This document shows, in pieces, positions 31,666 through 40,128 of a DNA stretch of 47,820 nucleotides (its first letter is position 1; each line of letters begins with the position of its first letter). The position numbers and the translations under genes were made by a program. The stretch covers positions 1 to 47,820 of the forward strand of contig NZ_JABBYC010000038.1 of NCBI RefSeq assembly GCF_016742955.1. The letters run 5' to 3'. This DNA is from Myceligenerans indicum. GTDB taxonomy: Bacteria; Actinomycetota; Actinomycetes; Actinomycetales; Cellulomonadaceae. Below the pieces are notes generated by a model. That model did not search any database and was not told the DNA's origin. It was given only the letters and a program-made list of their open reading frames with translations.

Positions 31666-32439
31666 ATGAGTGCTCCGGTCTTCCTCGCCGAGGGGACGCC
31701 GCTGGCCGGATACGGCGTCGACTCGGTGTTCGTCCTGGACGGCACGGAGGGGCGCCACGCCGGTGTCGTGCAGCGGCGCGGGCCCGGTGAGCGGATCGAC
31801 GTCGTCGATGGTGCGGGCCTGCGGCTGGAGGGCGTCGTCGAGTCCGTCGACGGCGAGCGGGTCCGGCTGCGGGTCCAGGGCGTGGTGGCCGAGGAGCCGC
31901 CTGAACCGGTCGTGACCCTCGTCCAGGCGCTGGCCAAGGGGGACCGCGACGAGCAGGCCGTCGAGGCTGCGACGGAGACGGGAGCCGACGCCGTCATTCC
32001 CTGGCAGGCCGAACGGTCGATCGTCGTGTGGCGAGGGGCTCGCGCCGCGAAGTCGCAGGCCAAGTGGGTTGCGACGGTGCGTGCCGCGGCCAAGCAGGCG
32101 CGGCGCGCGCGAGTGCCGCAGGTCGCCGAGCCCGTCACGACCCGGCAGCTCGCCGCACGTGTGCGGGACGTGGTCGGCGCCGGGGGCGTCGTGGTCGTGC
32201 TGCACGAGGAAGCGGTCACGCCGCTGCGTGAGGTGGCGTTGCCGCAGCAGGGGACGTCACCGGCGGCGGAACTGCTTGTCGTCGTCGGGCCCGAGGGCGG
32301 GATCTCCGCCACGGAGGTGGAGGCCCTGACATCGGCCGGCGCGGTGACCGCCCGCCTGGGCCCGCACGTCATGCGCACCTCGACGGCCGGCCCGGTGGCA
32401 GTGGCGATACTCAGCGAGCGCCTGGGCCGCTGGTCCTGA
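31666..32439 (+). CDS. rsmE: 16S rRNA (uracil(1498)-N(3))-methyltransferase
   Basis: A 257-aa SPOUT-class enzyme that methylates U1498 in helix 44 of 16S rRNA with S-adenosylmethionine. The N-terminal PUA-like domain (FVLDGTEGRHAGVVQRRGPGE) is followed by the catalytic knot motifs QALAKGDRDEQAVEAATETG (read in part), PWQAERSIVVW, LLVVVGPEGGIS and LGPHVMRTSTAGPVAVA. ATG 31666 lies 16 nt after the dnaJ stop, so the gene is co-transcribed. The last gene of the hrcA operon. Confidence 0.96.
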   Translation: MSAPVFLAEGTPLAGYGVDSVFVLDGTEGRHAGVVQRRGPGERIDVVDGAGLRLEGVVESVDGERVRLRVQGVVAEEPPEPVVTLVQALAKGDRDEQAVEAATETGADAVIPWQAERSIVVWRGARAAKSQAKWVATVRAAAKQARRARVPQVAEPVTTRQLAARVRDVVGAGGVVVVLHEEAVTPLREVALPQQGTSPAAELLVVVGPEGGISATEVEALTSAGAVTARLGPHVMRTSTAGPVAVAILSERLGRWS

Positions 32440-32472
32440 CGCCGACCGACGCCCACTTCTGACGCCCCACCC

Positions 32473-32701
32473 GGCTGACGGCTCACTGGCTGACGCCCCC
32501 GCCGGCTGACGCCTCCGCCGGCTGGCGACCCACTCGGCCGGCGACCCCGCTGGCTGACGACCACGACCGGCTGGCGACCACGACGATGACGTTGTTACAG
32601 GCATCGGTAACAACGTCATCGTCGTGGTCGTCAGCCGGCGAAGGCGTCAGCCAGCGGGGTCGCCGGCCGAGCGGGGTCGCCGGCCGAGTGGGGCGTCAGC
32701 C
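32473..32701. repeat. Inverted array of 16-bp units with a central 32-bp hairpin
   Basis: The left half holds about seven head-to-tail units of roughly GGCTGACGmCCmCGCC (variants GGCTGGCGACC, GGCCGGCGACC) with a 16-17 bp period. The right half holds about five units in the opposite orientation. At the centre, 32567-32598 and 32607-32638 form a 32-bp stem with one G-T wobble around an 8-nt loop; its core GATGACGTTGTTAC is AT-richer than the rest. The gap of 331 bp between convergent rsmE and the OmpA-like gene contains nothing else. It resembles a REP/BIME- or MITE-like structure, and may also stop transcription from both sides. Confidence 0.85.
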
Positions 32702-32770
32702 GGGTGGGCGTGGTCGTGGGGTTCGACCTGATCGACGGCTGTAGTGCGGCGGGTCGGGGCGAGGGTGTCG

Positions 32771-33664
32771 TCAGTCCAGGACGACGAACTCCACCCGGCG
32801 GTTCTTCTCCAGGTCGGCGAACGTCCTGGGAATGACCAGCGGGTCGGACTCACCGAAGCCCTTGTACGACAGCCTGTCCTTGTCGACACCGAGCTCGACC
32901 AGACGGTCTCGCACGGTGATCGCGCGACGCTTGCTCAGCTTCAGGTTGTCGTCCTCGTCGCCACGGGAGTCCGTGTGACCCTCGATCCGGACCCGCACAT
33001 CCGGGTGTTCCTCCAGCACGTCGGCCGCCTGGCGTACGACCTGCCTGCCGTGCTTGGTCAGCTTGGCGCTGTCCGTGACGAACGTGATGTTGGGGATCTC
33101 GACCAGGTCGTCCTGGGCCTCGGCCTTCTCCTTCTTGGTCGGTTCGTGGCCGGAGTCCTCGGCGTCGCCGGTGTCCTCGTCCTGCGCGTCCCCGTCGTCC
33201 GACCCATCGGCCGGGTCGGAGTCCGTGTCACCGTCCGTGTCACCGTGTTCCGAGTCGCCCTCGCCACCGTCCGCCGGGTCGGCCGTCTCGCCGGTCTCCG
33301 GGGCGCCGGAGTCCTCGGCGCCCGGGGTGCTGACGGCGTCGTCCGGCGCGTCGGCGACGACGGCTCCCGTGCCCGCCTCACCGCCAGGGCCGACGACCTG
33401 GACCGCGCGGACCCCCGTGACGTCACCGACCACGGCGCTCGCCGTGGCCGCGGCCGCCGGGCTGTCCGCCTCCACGGTCGCGTCCCGACCGGTGAAGCTG
33501 ACCTGGGCGCCGTTCAGGTCGGCGTCCGCGAGGGCAGTCCGCGAGCTCTCGGTGAGCTTGCCCTCGATGTGCTCCCGGAACGCCGTGTCCTGGAAGCTCG
33601 ACAGCCCGAGCAGCGCCAGCGCGGCCACGACGATCGGTCCGAGAAGAGCCTTCATCGTGCTCAT
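32771..33664 (-). CDS. BON/OmpA-like membrane protein
   Basis: A 297-aa protein. An N-terminal membrane anchor (about 5-23) is followed by a BON-like domain (about 30-90: KLTESSRTALADADLNGAQVSF, read in part), a very acidic Asp/Glu/Gly linker (100-180) and an OmpA C-terminal peptidoglycan-binding domain (190-297). The latter shows ITFVTDSAKLTKHG, the IEGHTDSRGD signature and LSKRRAITVRDRL. Anchor-BON-OmpA is the architecture of mycobacterial OmpATb/ArfA. It probably links membrane to cell wall. Its ATG overlaps the upstream TGA by 4 nt (ATGA), so the two genes are translationally coupled. Confidence 0.9.
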   Translation of the reverse strand: MSTMKALLGPIVVAALALLGLSSFQDTAFREHIEGKLTESSRTALADADLNGAQVSFTGRDATVEADSPAAAATASAVVGDVTGVRAVQVVGPGGEAGTGAVVADAPDDAVSTPGAEDSGAPETGETADPADGGEGDSEHGDTDGDTDSDPADGSDDGDAQDEDTGDAEDSGHEPTKKEKAEAQDDLVEIPNITFVTDSAKLTKHGRQVVRQAADVLEEHPDVRVRIEGHTDSRGDEDDNLKLSKRRAITVRDRLVELGVDKDRLSYKGFGESDPLVIPRTFADLEKNRRVEFVVLD

Positions 33665-35346
33665 GCCTTCTCACCCTCGACCCTGGCGACCTTCTCGGCG
33701 TCGGCCTTCAGGGCGGCCTGCTTGGCCGCGTCGCCCTCGACCTCGTCGACGTCCGTGTAGTCGACCTGCTCCACGAACTTGGTCGTGCCGCGCTCCTGGC
33801 CGCCGATCAGGTAGTCCTGGTACTCCTCCAGGCCCTCGCCGTCGCCCTCCACGAGGTACTGCGCCTGGTGGGCCCAGCTCTTGACCGACGGGGCGAACTT
33901 GATCCCGCTCCTGCCGATGGACTCCCGCAGCTGCGTCTGGGAGAGGACGGCGATCTGGGCGTAGGACGTGACCCCGTCGGCCTTGAGCGCCTTCTCGATC
34001 TTCGGGCCGATGCCCTCGATCACCTTGAGGTCGTCGTCGGCCGGCGGCGCGGGCTCGGCCGCGGTGTCCGCACCGGCTGTCTTGTCCGCCTCGGCGGCGT
34101 TCTCCGCCTCGGCCGAGCTCTCGGCCACGGCACCGTCGTCGGCCACGGCGTCCGGGTCGACCTTCTCACCGGTCGCCTCGGCGGCCTTCGCGGCGTCCGC
34201 CTCGAGAGCGGCCTGCTTGGCTGCCTCTCCCTCGACCTCGTCGACGTCGATGTAGTCGACGTCCTCCACGAAGTCCGCGCTGCGCCGCTCGCGTCCTGCG
34301 ATGAGGTAGTCCTGGTACTCCTCGAGGCCTTCGACGTCGCCCTCGACCAGGTACTGGGCCTGCGCCGCGAAGGACATCGCGGCCGGGGCGAACTTGATGC
34401 CCGACTTCGCGAGGGCAGCGCGCAGGTCCTCCTCCGAGGCCTCGGCGACCCTGGCGAAGGTGCCATAGCCCGCGGACCGCAGCGCGCTCGAGATCTTCGG
34501 GCCGATGCCCTCGATGCGAGTCAGGTCGTCGTCCGGCTCCGCGTCCTCGTTCCCGCCGGCGCTCGCGGCCTCGGCCGGCGCCTGGTCCGCGGTGGCCCCT
34601 TCGACCGCCGCCTCGCGGGTGGCGGCCTCGGCCTCGGCGACGACCTCGGCCTCGGCGCCCGCGTAGACCGCGAGGTTCTCGTCCTCGATGTCGGACGGCT
34701 CGGCGGTCCTGCCCTTGCCGGACGCCTTCGGCGCGGGTGCCTTCGTGCCCGATGTCGCAGTGCCCGATGTCGCAGTGCCCGATGCCTCGGTGCCGGACGT
34801 GTCGGTGCCCGGCTTCTCGGTGGAGGAGGTGTCGGCGCCCTGACCGGCGTCGCCGTCCGCGTCGGGCGAGGCCGCCGCTCCGGTCGTGTCCGTCGTGGTG
34901 TTCTCGCCGGTGGTGGTGCCCGTCGTGGCGTCGGCTCCCGCGTCGCCGGAAGGTCCCGTGTCACCGGAGGGCGCCGTGTCACCGGAAGGTGCCGCGTCGC
35001 CGGAAGGCGCCGTGTCACCGGAGGAGTCCGCGTGCGCTGCGGCGGTGTCCGCCTCGCGTGCGTCCCCGGAGCCTGGTGTCCCGGCGTCGGACTCCGTTCC
35101 GGACCGGGCAGTCTCGGTGGCGGCGGTGTCCCCGGCCGTCACGGCGCCGGCCGCGTCCGCTGAGCCGGCCGCGTCCGCGGTGGCGCTCGCGTCTGCCGTC
35201 GCAGGCTTCTTCTCGGCCGTCTCGGCGCTGTGCTTTCCCGTGGTCTTGCGGGCCCACAGGATCCAGCCGGCCCAGAGGCCGATCAGGAAGAAGATGACTG
35301 CGGTGATGATGATGAATAGGAGCGACTGGGTGATGAACCAACCCAC
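33661..35346 (-). CDS. Membrane-anchored protein with duplicated helix-hairpin-helix domains
   Basis: A 561-aa protein. A single N-terminal membrane helix (about 8-32, SLLFIIITAVIFFLIGLWAG) is followed by a ~190-residue disordered Ala/Ser/Thr/Gly/Asp region with SGDTAP and SGTATSGT repeats. Two ~125-residue homologous blocks then occur, each starting DDDL(T/K)xIEGIGPKI (helix-hairpin-helix) and containing SGIKFAP, AQYLVEGD.EGLEEYQDYLI and a VDYxDVDEVEG-AAKQAAL tail. GTG 35346 is chosen: AGGAGG is 6 nt upstream, whereas an in-frame start 30 nt earlier has no site. It is translationally coupled to the OmpA-like gene. The role of HhH domains on a membrane protein is unknown; DNA or protein binding are both possible. 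Confidence 0.87.
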   Translation of the reverse strand: MGWFITQSLLFIIITAVIFFLIGLWAGWILWARKTTGKHSAETAEKKPATADASATADAAGSADAAGAVTAGDTAATETARSGTESDAGTPGSGDAREADTAAAHADSSGDTAPSGDAAPSGDTAPSGDTGPSGDAGADATTGTTTGENTTTDTTGAAASPDADGDAGQGADTSSTEKPGTDTSGTEASGTATSGTATSGTKAPAPKASGKGRTAEPSDIEDENLAVYAGAEAEVVAEAEAATREAAVEGATADQAPAEAASAGGNEDAEPDDDLTRIEGIGPKISSALRSAGYGTFARVAEASEEDLRAALAKSGIKFAPAAMSFAAQAQYLVEGDVEGLEEYQDYLIAGRERRSADFVEDVDYIDVDEVEGEAAKQAALEADAAKAAEATGEKVDPDAVADDGAVAESSAEAENAAEADKTAGADTAAEPAPPADDDLKVIEGIGPKIEKALKADGVTSYAQIAVLSQTQLRESIGRSGIKFAPSVKSWAHQAQYLVEGDGEGLEEYQDYLIGGQERGTTKFVEQVDYTDVDEVEGDAAKQAALKADAEKVARVEGEKA

Positions 35347-35513
35347 GCTGAACCTCCTGGGTGTACGGACAGCCACCGGTCAGGGCGGCGGCATCGGCGA
35401 GAACTTGTCCGATCTGCGGGGGTCTGGGGCGCCACCCGTCGAACGGGCAGACTCAACCACAGTTGACGACGTCTGGCATTTCGGACGAGGTAACAATTTC
35501 GAAGATGCGTCGA

Positions 35514-35542
35514 ATGATAGTGGTGGCGCGTAGGCCTAGGAA
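35514..35542 (-). promoter_or_regulatory. Possible promoter of the HhH-OmpA operon
   Basis: On the minus strand TTCCTA (35542-35537), a 17-bp spacer and TATCAT (35519-35514) make a sigma-70-like promoter within an AT-richer island (about 35485-35550). It would give a ~160-nt leader before GTG 35346. Confidence 0.35.
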
Positions 35543-35644
35543 ATATCGGACTTGTGTCGGTGAACGCGTCCGCCCCGCCCCGGGAGCCGCGCGGAGCGAG
35601 GCCGCGGGGCGTCTTCCTGCGGGGCGCCGGCGCTCTGCGCCCGG

Positions 35645-35650
35645 TAGCCT
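35645..35650 (+). promoter_or_regulatory. -10 element TAGCCT, leaderless HIT promoter
   Basis: TAGCCT ends 6 nt before ATG 35657 with no ribosome binding site. Confidence 0.5.
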
Positions 35651-35656
35651 GCGCCC

Positions 35657-36034
35657 ATGGTGAGGACCACGGAGACGAGCACGGACCAGACCGAGGAGAT
35701 GAACGCGGACTGTCTGTTCTGCAAGATCGTCGCGGGGGAGATCCGGACGGAAATGGTCGCCGAGTCGGACACGGCCGTGGCGTTCCGGGACATCAATCCG
35801 AAGGCACCCGTTCATGTGCTGGTGGTCCCGCGCAGCCACCACGCCGACGTGAGCGCGCTGGCGGGCGCGGACCCCCAGGCCCTGGCGGACGTCATCGGCC
35901 TGGCGGACCAGGTCGCCTCCGATCTGGCCGACGGCCAGTACCGGCTCATCTGCAACGTGGGCCCGAAGGCCGGCCAGACGATCTTTCACGCCCACGCGCA
36001 CGTCCTGGCCGGAACCCAGCTCTCGGGCTTCTGA
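35657..36034 (+). CDS. HIT family nucleotide hydrolase/transferase
   Basis: A 125-aa histidine-triad protein of the HINT type, hydrolysing nucleoside phosphoramidates or similar AMP conjugates. The zinc-type CLFC motif (19-22), the FRDINPKAPVHVLVVPRSH segment and the triad HAHAHVL (111-117) are complete. ATG 35657 is supported by the -10 6 nt upstream. An internal ATG at 35699-35704 directly abuts GAGGAG and is a less likely start. The gene precedes phoH as in most actinobacteria. Confidence 0.95.
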   Translation: MVRTTETSTDQTEEMNADCLFCKIVAGEIRTEMVAESDTAVAFRDINPKAPVHVLVVPRSHHADVSALAGADPQALADVIGLADQVASDLADGQYRLICNVGPKAGQTIFHAHAHVLAGTQLSGF

Positions 36035-36086
36035 TCCCGGCTTCGCCGTTGGGGAAATCGGGCGACACGAACCGGGTCCGGCTCGA

Positions 36087-36092
36087 TAGGAT
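36087..36092 (+). promoter_or_regulatory. -10 element TAGGAT upstream of phoH
   Basis: TAGGAT predicts transcription start near 36099 and a leader of ~45 nt to ATG 36145. If GTG 36097 were the start codon the transcript would be nearly leaderless, but the spacing of 4 nt is short. Confidence 0.4.
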
Positions 36093-36144
36093 GAGCGTGT
36101 CACACAGACCTGGAACCGAGGAGCGCATCGGCATCAGCCGGCCC

Positions 36145-37218
36145 ATGACAACTTCCGCATCGCACGTACCCGCCCAGCAGACGGACCGCAAGCCCCAGCG
36201 CGGGACCGAGCACCGCGTCATCGTCCCGGCGCACATCCCGATGGTCGCCCTGCTCGGCAGTCAGGATGCCGTGCTCCGCGCGATCGAGGACGGTTTCACC
36301 CAGGTCGACGTCCACGCCCGGGGCAACGAGATCGCGGTGTCCGGACCTCCCGGGGACGTCGAGCTCGTCTCGCGGCTCCTGGACGAGCTGATCCAGGTGA
36401 TCGAGGCCGGCACGCAGCTCACGCCCGAGGTCGTGACCCGCTCCATCCGGATGCTCACGGCCGCCTCCGCCCAGCGCCCCGCCGACGTGCTGACCTTCGA
36501 CATCCTGTCCAACCGTGGGCGCACCATCCGGCCCAAGACGCCCGGCCAGAAGCACTACGTCGAGGCGATCGACGTCAACACGATCACGTTCGGGCTCGGC
36601 CCGGCCGGTACGGGCAAGACGTACCTCGCGATGGCGAAGGCGGTCCAGGCACTCCAGGGGAAGCAGGTCAACCGGATCATCCTGACGCGCCCGGCCGTCG
36701 AGGCGGGGGAGCGGCTCGGCTACCTGCCCGGCTCGCTCACGGAGAAGATCGACCCGTACCTGCGCCCCCTGTACGACGCCCTGCACGACATGATCGACCC
36801 GGAGCAGGTCCCCAAGCTCGTGGAGAACGGGACCATCGAGGTCGCGCCGCTGGCGTTCATGCGTGGCCGCTCCCTCAACGACGCGTTCATCATCCTCGAC
36901 GAGGCGCAGAACACCTCCACCGAGCAGATGAAGATGTTCCTCACGCGCCTGGGCTTCGGCTCACGCATGGTCATCACGGGTGATGCCACGCAGGTCGACC
37001 TGCCCGGCAACCAGACCTCCGGCCTGCGGGTCGTGGAGGACATCCTGGCCGGTGTCGACGACGTCGAGTTCTGCCGTCTCGGCTCGGCCGACGTCGTGCG
37101 CCACCGCCTGGTGAGCGACATCATCGACGCGTACGCGCGCTGGGACGTCGTCACGAACGGGCAGCGGCCGGGCCGTCAGCCGCAGGACCACCGGCCGCCG
37201 CAGCGGCGTCGGCGCTAG
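36145..37218 (+). CDS. phoH: PhoH family ATPase
   Basis: A 357-aa cytoplasmic ATPase related to superfamily-1 helicases, associated with RNA metabolism and rRNA maturation together with YbeY. Walker A is GPAGTGKT near residue 152. The invariant LTRPAVEAGERLGYLPG, ALHDMIDPEQV and Walker B FIILDEAQNTS follow, then VITGDATQVDLP. The start is uncertain: in-frame ATG 36091 and GTG 36097 exist, but the codons between use A/T third positions unlike the gene body. GAGGAG at 36118-36123 has no start codon at the right distance. The gene runs 8 nt from ybeY. Confidence 0.94.
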   Translation: MTTSASHVPAQQTDRKPQRGTEHRVIVPAHIPMVALLGSQDAVLRAIEDGFTQVDVHARGNEIAVSGPPGDVELVSRLLDELIQVIEAGTQLTPEVVTRSIRMLTAASAQRPADVLTFDILSNRGRTIRPKTPGQKHYVEAIDVNTITFGLGPAGTGKTYLAMAKAVQALQGKQVNRIILTRPAVEAGERLGYLPGSLTEKIDPYLRPLYDALHDMIDPEQVPKLVENGTIEVAPLAFMRGRSLNDAFIILDEAQNTSTEQMKMFLTRLGFGSRMVITGDATQVDLPGNQTSGLRVVEDILAGVDDVEFCRLGSADVVRHRLVSDIIDAYARWDVVTNGQRPGRQPQDHRPPQRRRR

Positions 37219-37226
37219 GAGCACGG

Positions 37227-37679
37227 GTGAGTATCGAGGTCAACAACGAGTCGGGGTACGAGGTCGACGAGGCGGAGTTCTCCGCCCTGGGCCGGTACGC
37301 GCTGGACGCCATGCACGTCCACCCGCAGTCCGAGCTGTCGATCCTGTTCGTGGACTCGGCCACGATGACGGACCTGCACGTGCGGTGGATGGACGAGCCC
37401 GGGCCCACGGACGTCCTGTCGTTCCCCATGGACGAGCTGCGCCCCGGCAGGGAGGGTGAGGAGGTCGCCCCGGGCACGCTCGGCGACATCGTGCTGTGCC
37501 CCGAGGTCGCCGCCAAGCAGGCGCGGACGGCGGGCCACTCCACGGCCGAGGAGCTCCTCCTGCTGACCGTGCACGGCATCCTGCACCTCCTCGGCTACGA
37601 CCACGCCGAGCCGGAGGAGGAGAAGGAGATGTTCGCGCTGCAGCGCAGGCTTCTCCTGACCTTCCTCGCGAACCGCTAG
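37227..37679 (+). CDS. ybeY: Endoribonuclease YbeY
   Basis: A 150-aa metal-dependent RNase that matures the 16S rRNA 3' end and takes part in 70S quality control. The zinc motif is H116-GILH120-LLGYDH126. The upstream TDVLSFPMDE segment is also diagnostic. GTG 37227 follows AGGAG by about 5-6 nt. It sits between phoH and corC with gaps of 8 nt on both sides, so the three are one operon. Confidence 0.97.
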   Translation: MSIEVNNESGYEVDEAEFSALGRYALDAMHVHPQSELSILFVDSATMTDLHVRWMDEPGPTDVLSFPMDELRPGREGEEVAPGTLGDIVLCPEVAAKQARTAGHSTAEELLLLTVHGILHLLGYDHAEPEEEKEMFALQRRLLLTFLANR

Positions 37680-37687
37680 GACCGCCC

Positions 37688-39058
37688 GTGACCGCAAGTC
37701 TCCTCGCCCTCGCCGCACTGGTGGGCTTCGTCCTGGCGAGCGTGCTCTCCGCCGGTGAGGCCGCGCTCCTGCGCGTCACCCGGTCCGGCCTCGCGGACTG
37801 CCTCGCCGACGCCGAGCACGGGCCCGATCCGGACCCGCGCCGCGCCGCCCGCGCGCGTTCCGCGCAGGCCCTCGTCGTGGAGCCGACGGCGACCGTGGCC
37901 TCGTTCGCGCTCGTGCGCGTCACCGCCGAGGTGGTGGCGATCGCCGCCGCGACCCTGCTGGTCCAGCAGGTGTTCCCGGACCCTCCGGGTGGCAACCTCG
38001 TCCCGGAGCTGTTCGTCATGCTCGTCGCACTGGCCGCCGGTCTCGGGGTCGGCGTGCTGTTCGTGCGCGTGTCACCGCGTGCGCTCGGCTTCCGGCGGCC
38101 CGTTCAGGTGCTGCTCGCCCTCGCGCCGACCCTGACGGTGGTCTCGCGTGGCGTGGCGCGCCTCACCCGCCTGTCGGTTCCCCGGGTGCCGCCCCCCGAG
38201 GAGGGCCGGCGCGACGTCGCCTACCGTGTGGGCGAGTCGGAGGACCTCGAGGAGGAGGACCGGGAGCTGGTGCGCTCGGCCATCGAGCTCGCCGACACGA
38301 TCGTGCGCGAGGTGATGGTGCCGCGCACCGACATGATCACCGTCGCGGCCGGCACGCCGCTGAGCAAGGTGCTGCGCCTGCTCCTGCGTTCCGGCTTCTC
38401 GCGCGTCCCGGTGGTCGGGAGGTCCGTGGACGACGTCGTCGGCGTGGCCTATCTCAAGGACGTCGTGGCTGCCGTGCACTGGCCCGTGGACGACGGCGAG
38501 GGCACCGGCCCGCAGCCGGCCGCGGACATCGCCCGCGAGGCCGTGTTCGTCCCGGAGTCCAAGCCGGTCGACGCCCTGCTGCGGGAGATGCAGTCCTCGG
38601 CGTCGCACATCGCGCTCGTCGTGGACGAGTACGGCGGCATCGCCGGCCTGGTCACCATCGAGGACCTGCTGGAGGAGCTCGTCGGTGAGCTGACCGACGA
38701 GCACGACACCGTCCCCGTCCAGGAGCCGGAGGAACTGGCCGACGGCGGGTACCGGGTGCCGGCACGGATGCCCGTCGACGAGCTCGGCGAGCTGTTCGAC
38801 CTGCGCCTGGACGACGACGACGTGGACACGACCGGCGGTCTGCTCGCCAAGGCGCTCGGCAAGGTGCCCCTCGCGGGCTCCGCGGCCGAGGTGTCGGGCC
38901 TCCGCCTCACGGCGGAGCGGGTCGAGGGCCGCCGCAAGCAGCTCGCCACCATCCTGGTGCGCCGGGTGAGCCCGTCCGACGGCGACAATGGGGGCGAGCC
39001 CGGCTCGCCCGACCTCGTCGGGCAGCCTCCGAAGCACGAGAAGGAAGAGCACGCGTGA
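37688..39058 (+). CDS. CorC/HlyC family CBS-domain membrane protein (hemolysin-like)
   Basis: A 456-aa member of the CNNM/CorC group, implicated in Mg2+ or Co2+ efflux. The N-terminal DUF21 domain has about four helices (1-160). A pair of CBS domains follows (VPRTDMITV ... FSRVPVVGRSVDDVVGVAYLKD, and SHIALVVDEYGGIAGLVTIEDLLEELVG, read in part). The C-terminal CorC_HlyC domain ends in LRLTAERVEGRRKQLATILV. GTG 37688 is chosen, just after the ybeY stop. Its TGA overlaps the era GTG (GTGA). The link with ybeY and era is conserved in many bacteria. Confidence 0.94.
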   Translation: MTASLLALAALVGFVLASVLSAGEAALLRVTRSGLADCLADAEHGPDPDPRRAARARSAQALVVEPTATVASFALVRVTAEVVAIAAATLLVQQVFPDPPGGNLVPELFVMLVALAAGLGVGVLFVRVSPRALGFRRPVQVLLALAPTLTVVSRGVARLTRLSVPRVPPPEEGRRDVAYRVGESEDLEEEDRELVRSAIELADTIVREVMVPRTDMITVAAGTPLSKVLRLLLRSGFSRVPVVGRSVDDVVGVAYLKDVVAAVHWPVDDGEGTGPQPAADIAREAVFVPESKPVDALLREMQSSASHIALVVDEYGGIAGLVTIEDLLEELVGELTDEHDTVPVQEPEELADGGYRVPARMPVDELGELFDLRLDDDDVDTTGGLLAKALGKVPLAGSAAEVSGLRLTAERVEGRRKQLATILVRRVSPSDGDNGGEPGSPDLVGQPPKHEKEEHA

Positions 39059-40023
39059 ACGACGACACCTCACGAGCAGGAGCGCAGCTCCACCGGTCCG
39101 GCTTCGCCTGCCTGGTCGGCCGGCCCAACGTGGGCAAGTCCACGCTGACGAACGCCCTGGTGGGGGAGAAGGTCGCGATCATGTCCGCGCGGCCGCAGAC
39201 CACGCGTCACACCATCCGGGGCATCGTGCACCGGCCGGACGCCCAGCTCATCCTGGTGGACACCCCCGGGCTGCACCGGCCCCGTACCCTGCTCGGCGAG
39301 CGGCTGAACGACCTGGTGCGGGACACGCTCAGCGAGGTCGACGTCATCGCGTTCTGCCTGCCCGCGGACCAGAAGATCGGGCCCGGCGACCGCTACATCG
39401 CCCAGCAGCTCGCCGAGCTGATGCGCGGCCGCAAGGCGGTGCCCGTCGTGGCGGTCGTGACCAAGGCCGACGTCGTGGAACGCCCGGTGATGGTGGAGCA
39501 CCTGCTCGCCGTGCAGGCACTGGCCACGTCCGTGGACCGTGAGTGGGCCGACATCGTGCCGGTCTCGGCCAAGGACGGGTTCCAGGTCGACGAGCTGTCC
39601 GACGTCCTGGTCCGGCACCTGCCCGAAGGGCCGGAGCTGTACCCGGGCGGTGAACTCACCGACGAGCCCGAGTCGGTCATGGTCGCCGAGCTCGTGCGTG
39701 AGGCCGCCCTGGAGGGCGTGCGCGACGAGCTGCCCCACTCGCTGGCCGTGGTGGTCGAGGAGATCGTCGAGCGGGAGGGCACGGGCGACGAGAAGAAGGG
39801 CCGCCCGCCGCTGCTGGACGTGCGGGTCAACCTGTTCGTGGAGCGTGACTCGCAGAAGGCGATCGTCATCGGCCGGGGTGGCTCCCGCCTGCGCGCCGTC
39901 GGCACGGAGGCACGCCGGGGCATCGAGAAGCTGCTGGGTACCCGCGTGTACCTGGACCTGCACGTGAAGGTCGCCAAGGACTGGCAGCGCGACCCGAAAC
40001 AGCTGCGGCGCCTGGGGTTCTGA
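39055..40023 (+). CDS. era: GTPase Era
   Basis: A 322-aa GTPase that binds the 3' end of 16S rRNA and aids 30S assembly. The G domain shows GRPNVGKST (G1), PQTTRHTI (G2), DTPGLH (G3) and TKAD (G4). The C-terminal KH domain (about 235-322) has IGRGGSRLRAVG. The GTG start lies in a GTGA overlap with corC, and GAAGGAAGAG lies upstream. In combination with YbeY and PhoH it forms an rRNA-maturation operon. Confidence 0.97.
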   Translation: MNDDTSRAGAQLHRSGFACLVGRPNVGKSTLTNALVGEKVAIMSARPQTTRHTIRGIVHRPDAQLILVDTPGLHRPRTLLGERLNDLVRDTLSEVDVIAFCLPADQKIGPGDRYIAQQLAELMRGRKAVPVVAVVTKADVVERPVMVEHLLAVQALATSVDREWADIVPVSAKDGFQVDELSDVLVRHLPEGPELYPGGELTDEPESVMVAELVREAALEGVRDELPHSLAVVVEEIVEREGTGDEKKGRPPLLDVRVNLFVERDSQKAIVIGRGGSRLRAVGTEARRGIEKLLGTRVYLDLHVKVAKDWQRDPKQLRRLGF

Positions 40024-40116
40024 CCGCGGGCCCGGCTCCCGTCCGGCGCCGCGCCCGGCACCGGCAGGCCGCGCCGGGTCGCCGGGCCCGGTGGGGAGCC
40101 ACGCCGCGTCGCCGAG

Positions 40117-40122
40117 TAGCCT
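40117..40122 (+). promoter_or_regulatory. -10 element TAGCCT, leaderless hydrolase promoter
   Basis: TAGCCT ends 6 nt before ATG 40129, as at the HIT gene, where the hexamer is identical. Confidence 0.5.
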
Positions 40123-40128
40123 CGGAAG

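Noticed and set aside
30318..32564. 748-aa minus-strand frame running through the repeat array, rsmE and dnaJ
   Set aside because: Antisense of dnaJ and rsmE. Its N-terminal repeats come from the 16-bp array, whose period is not a multiple of three.
35699..35704. Alternative HIT start at the internal ATG
   Set aside because: GAGGAG abuts the ATG with no spacing, and a well-placed -10 supports ATG 35657.
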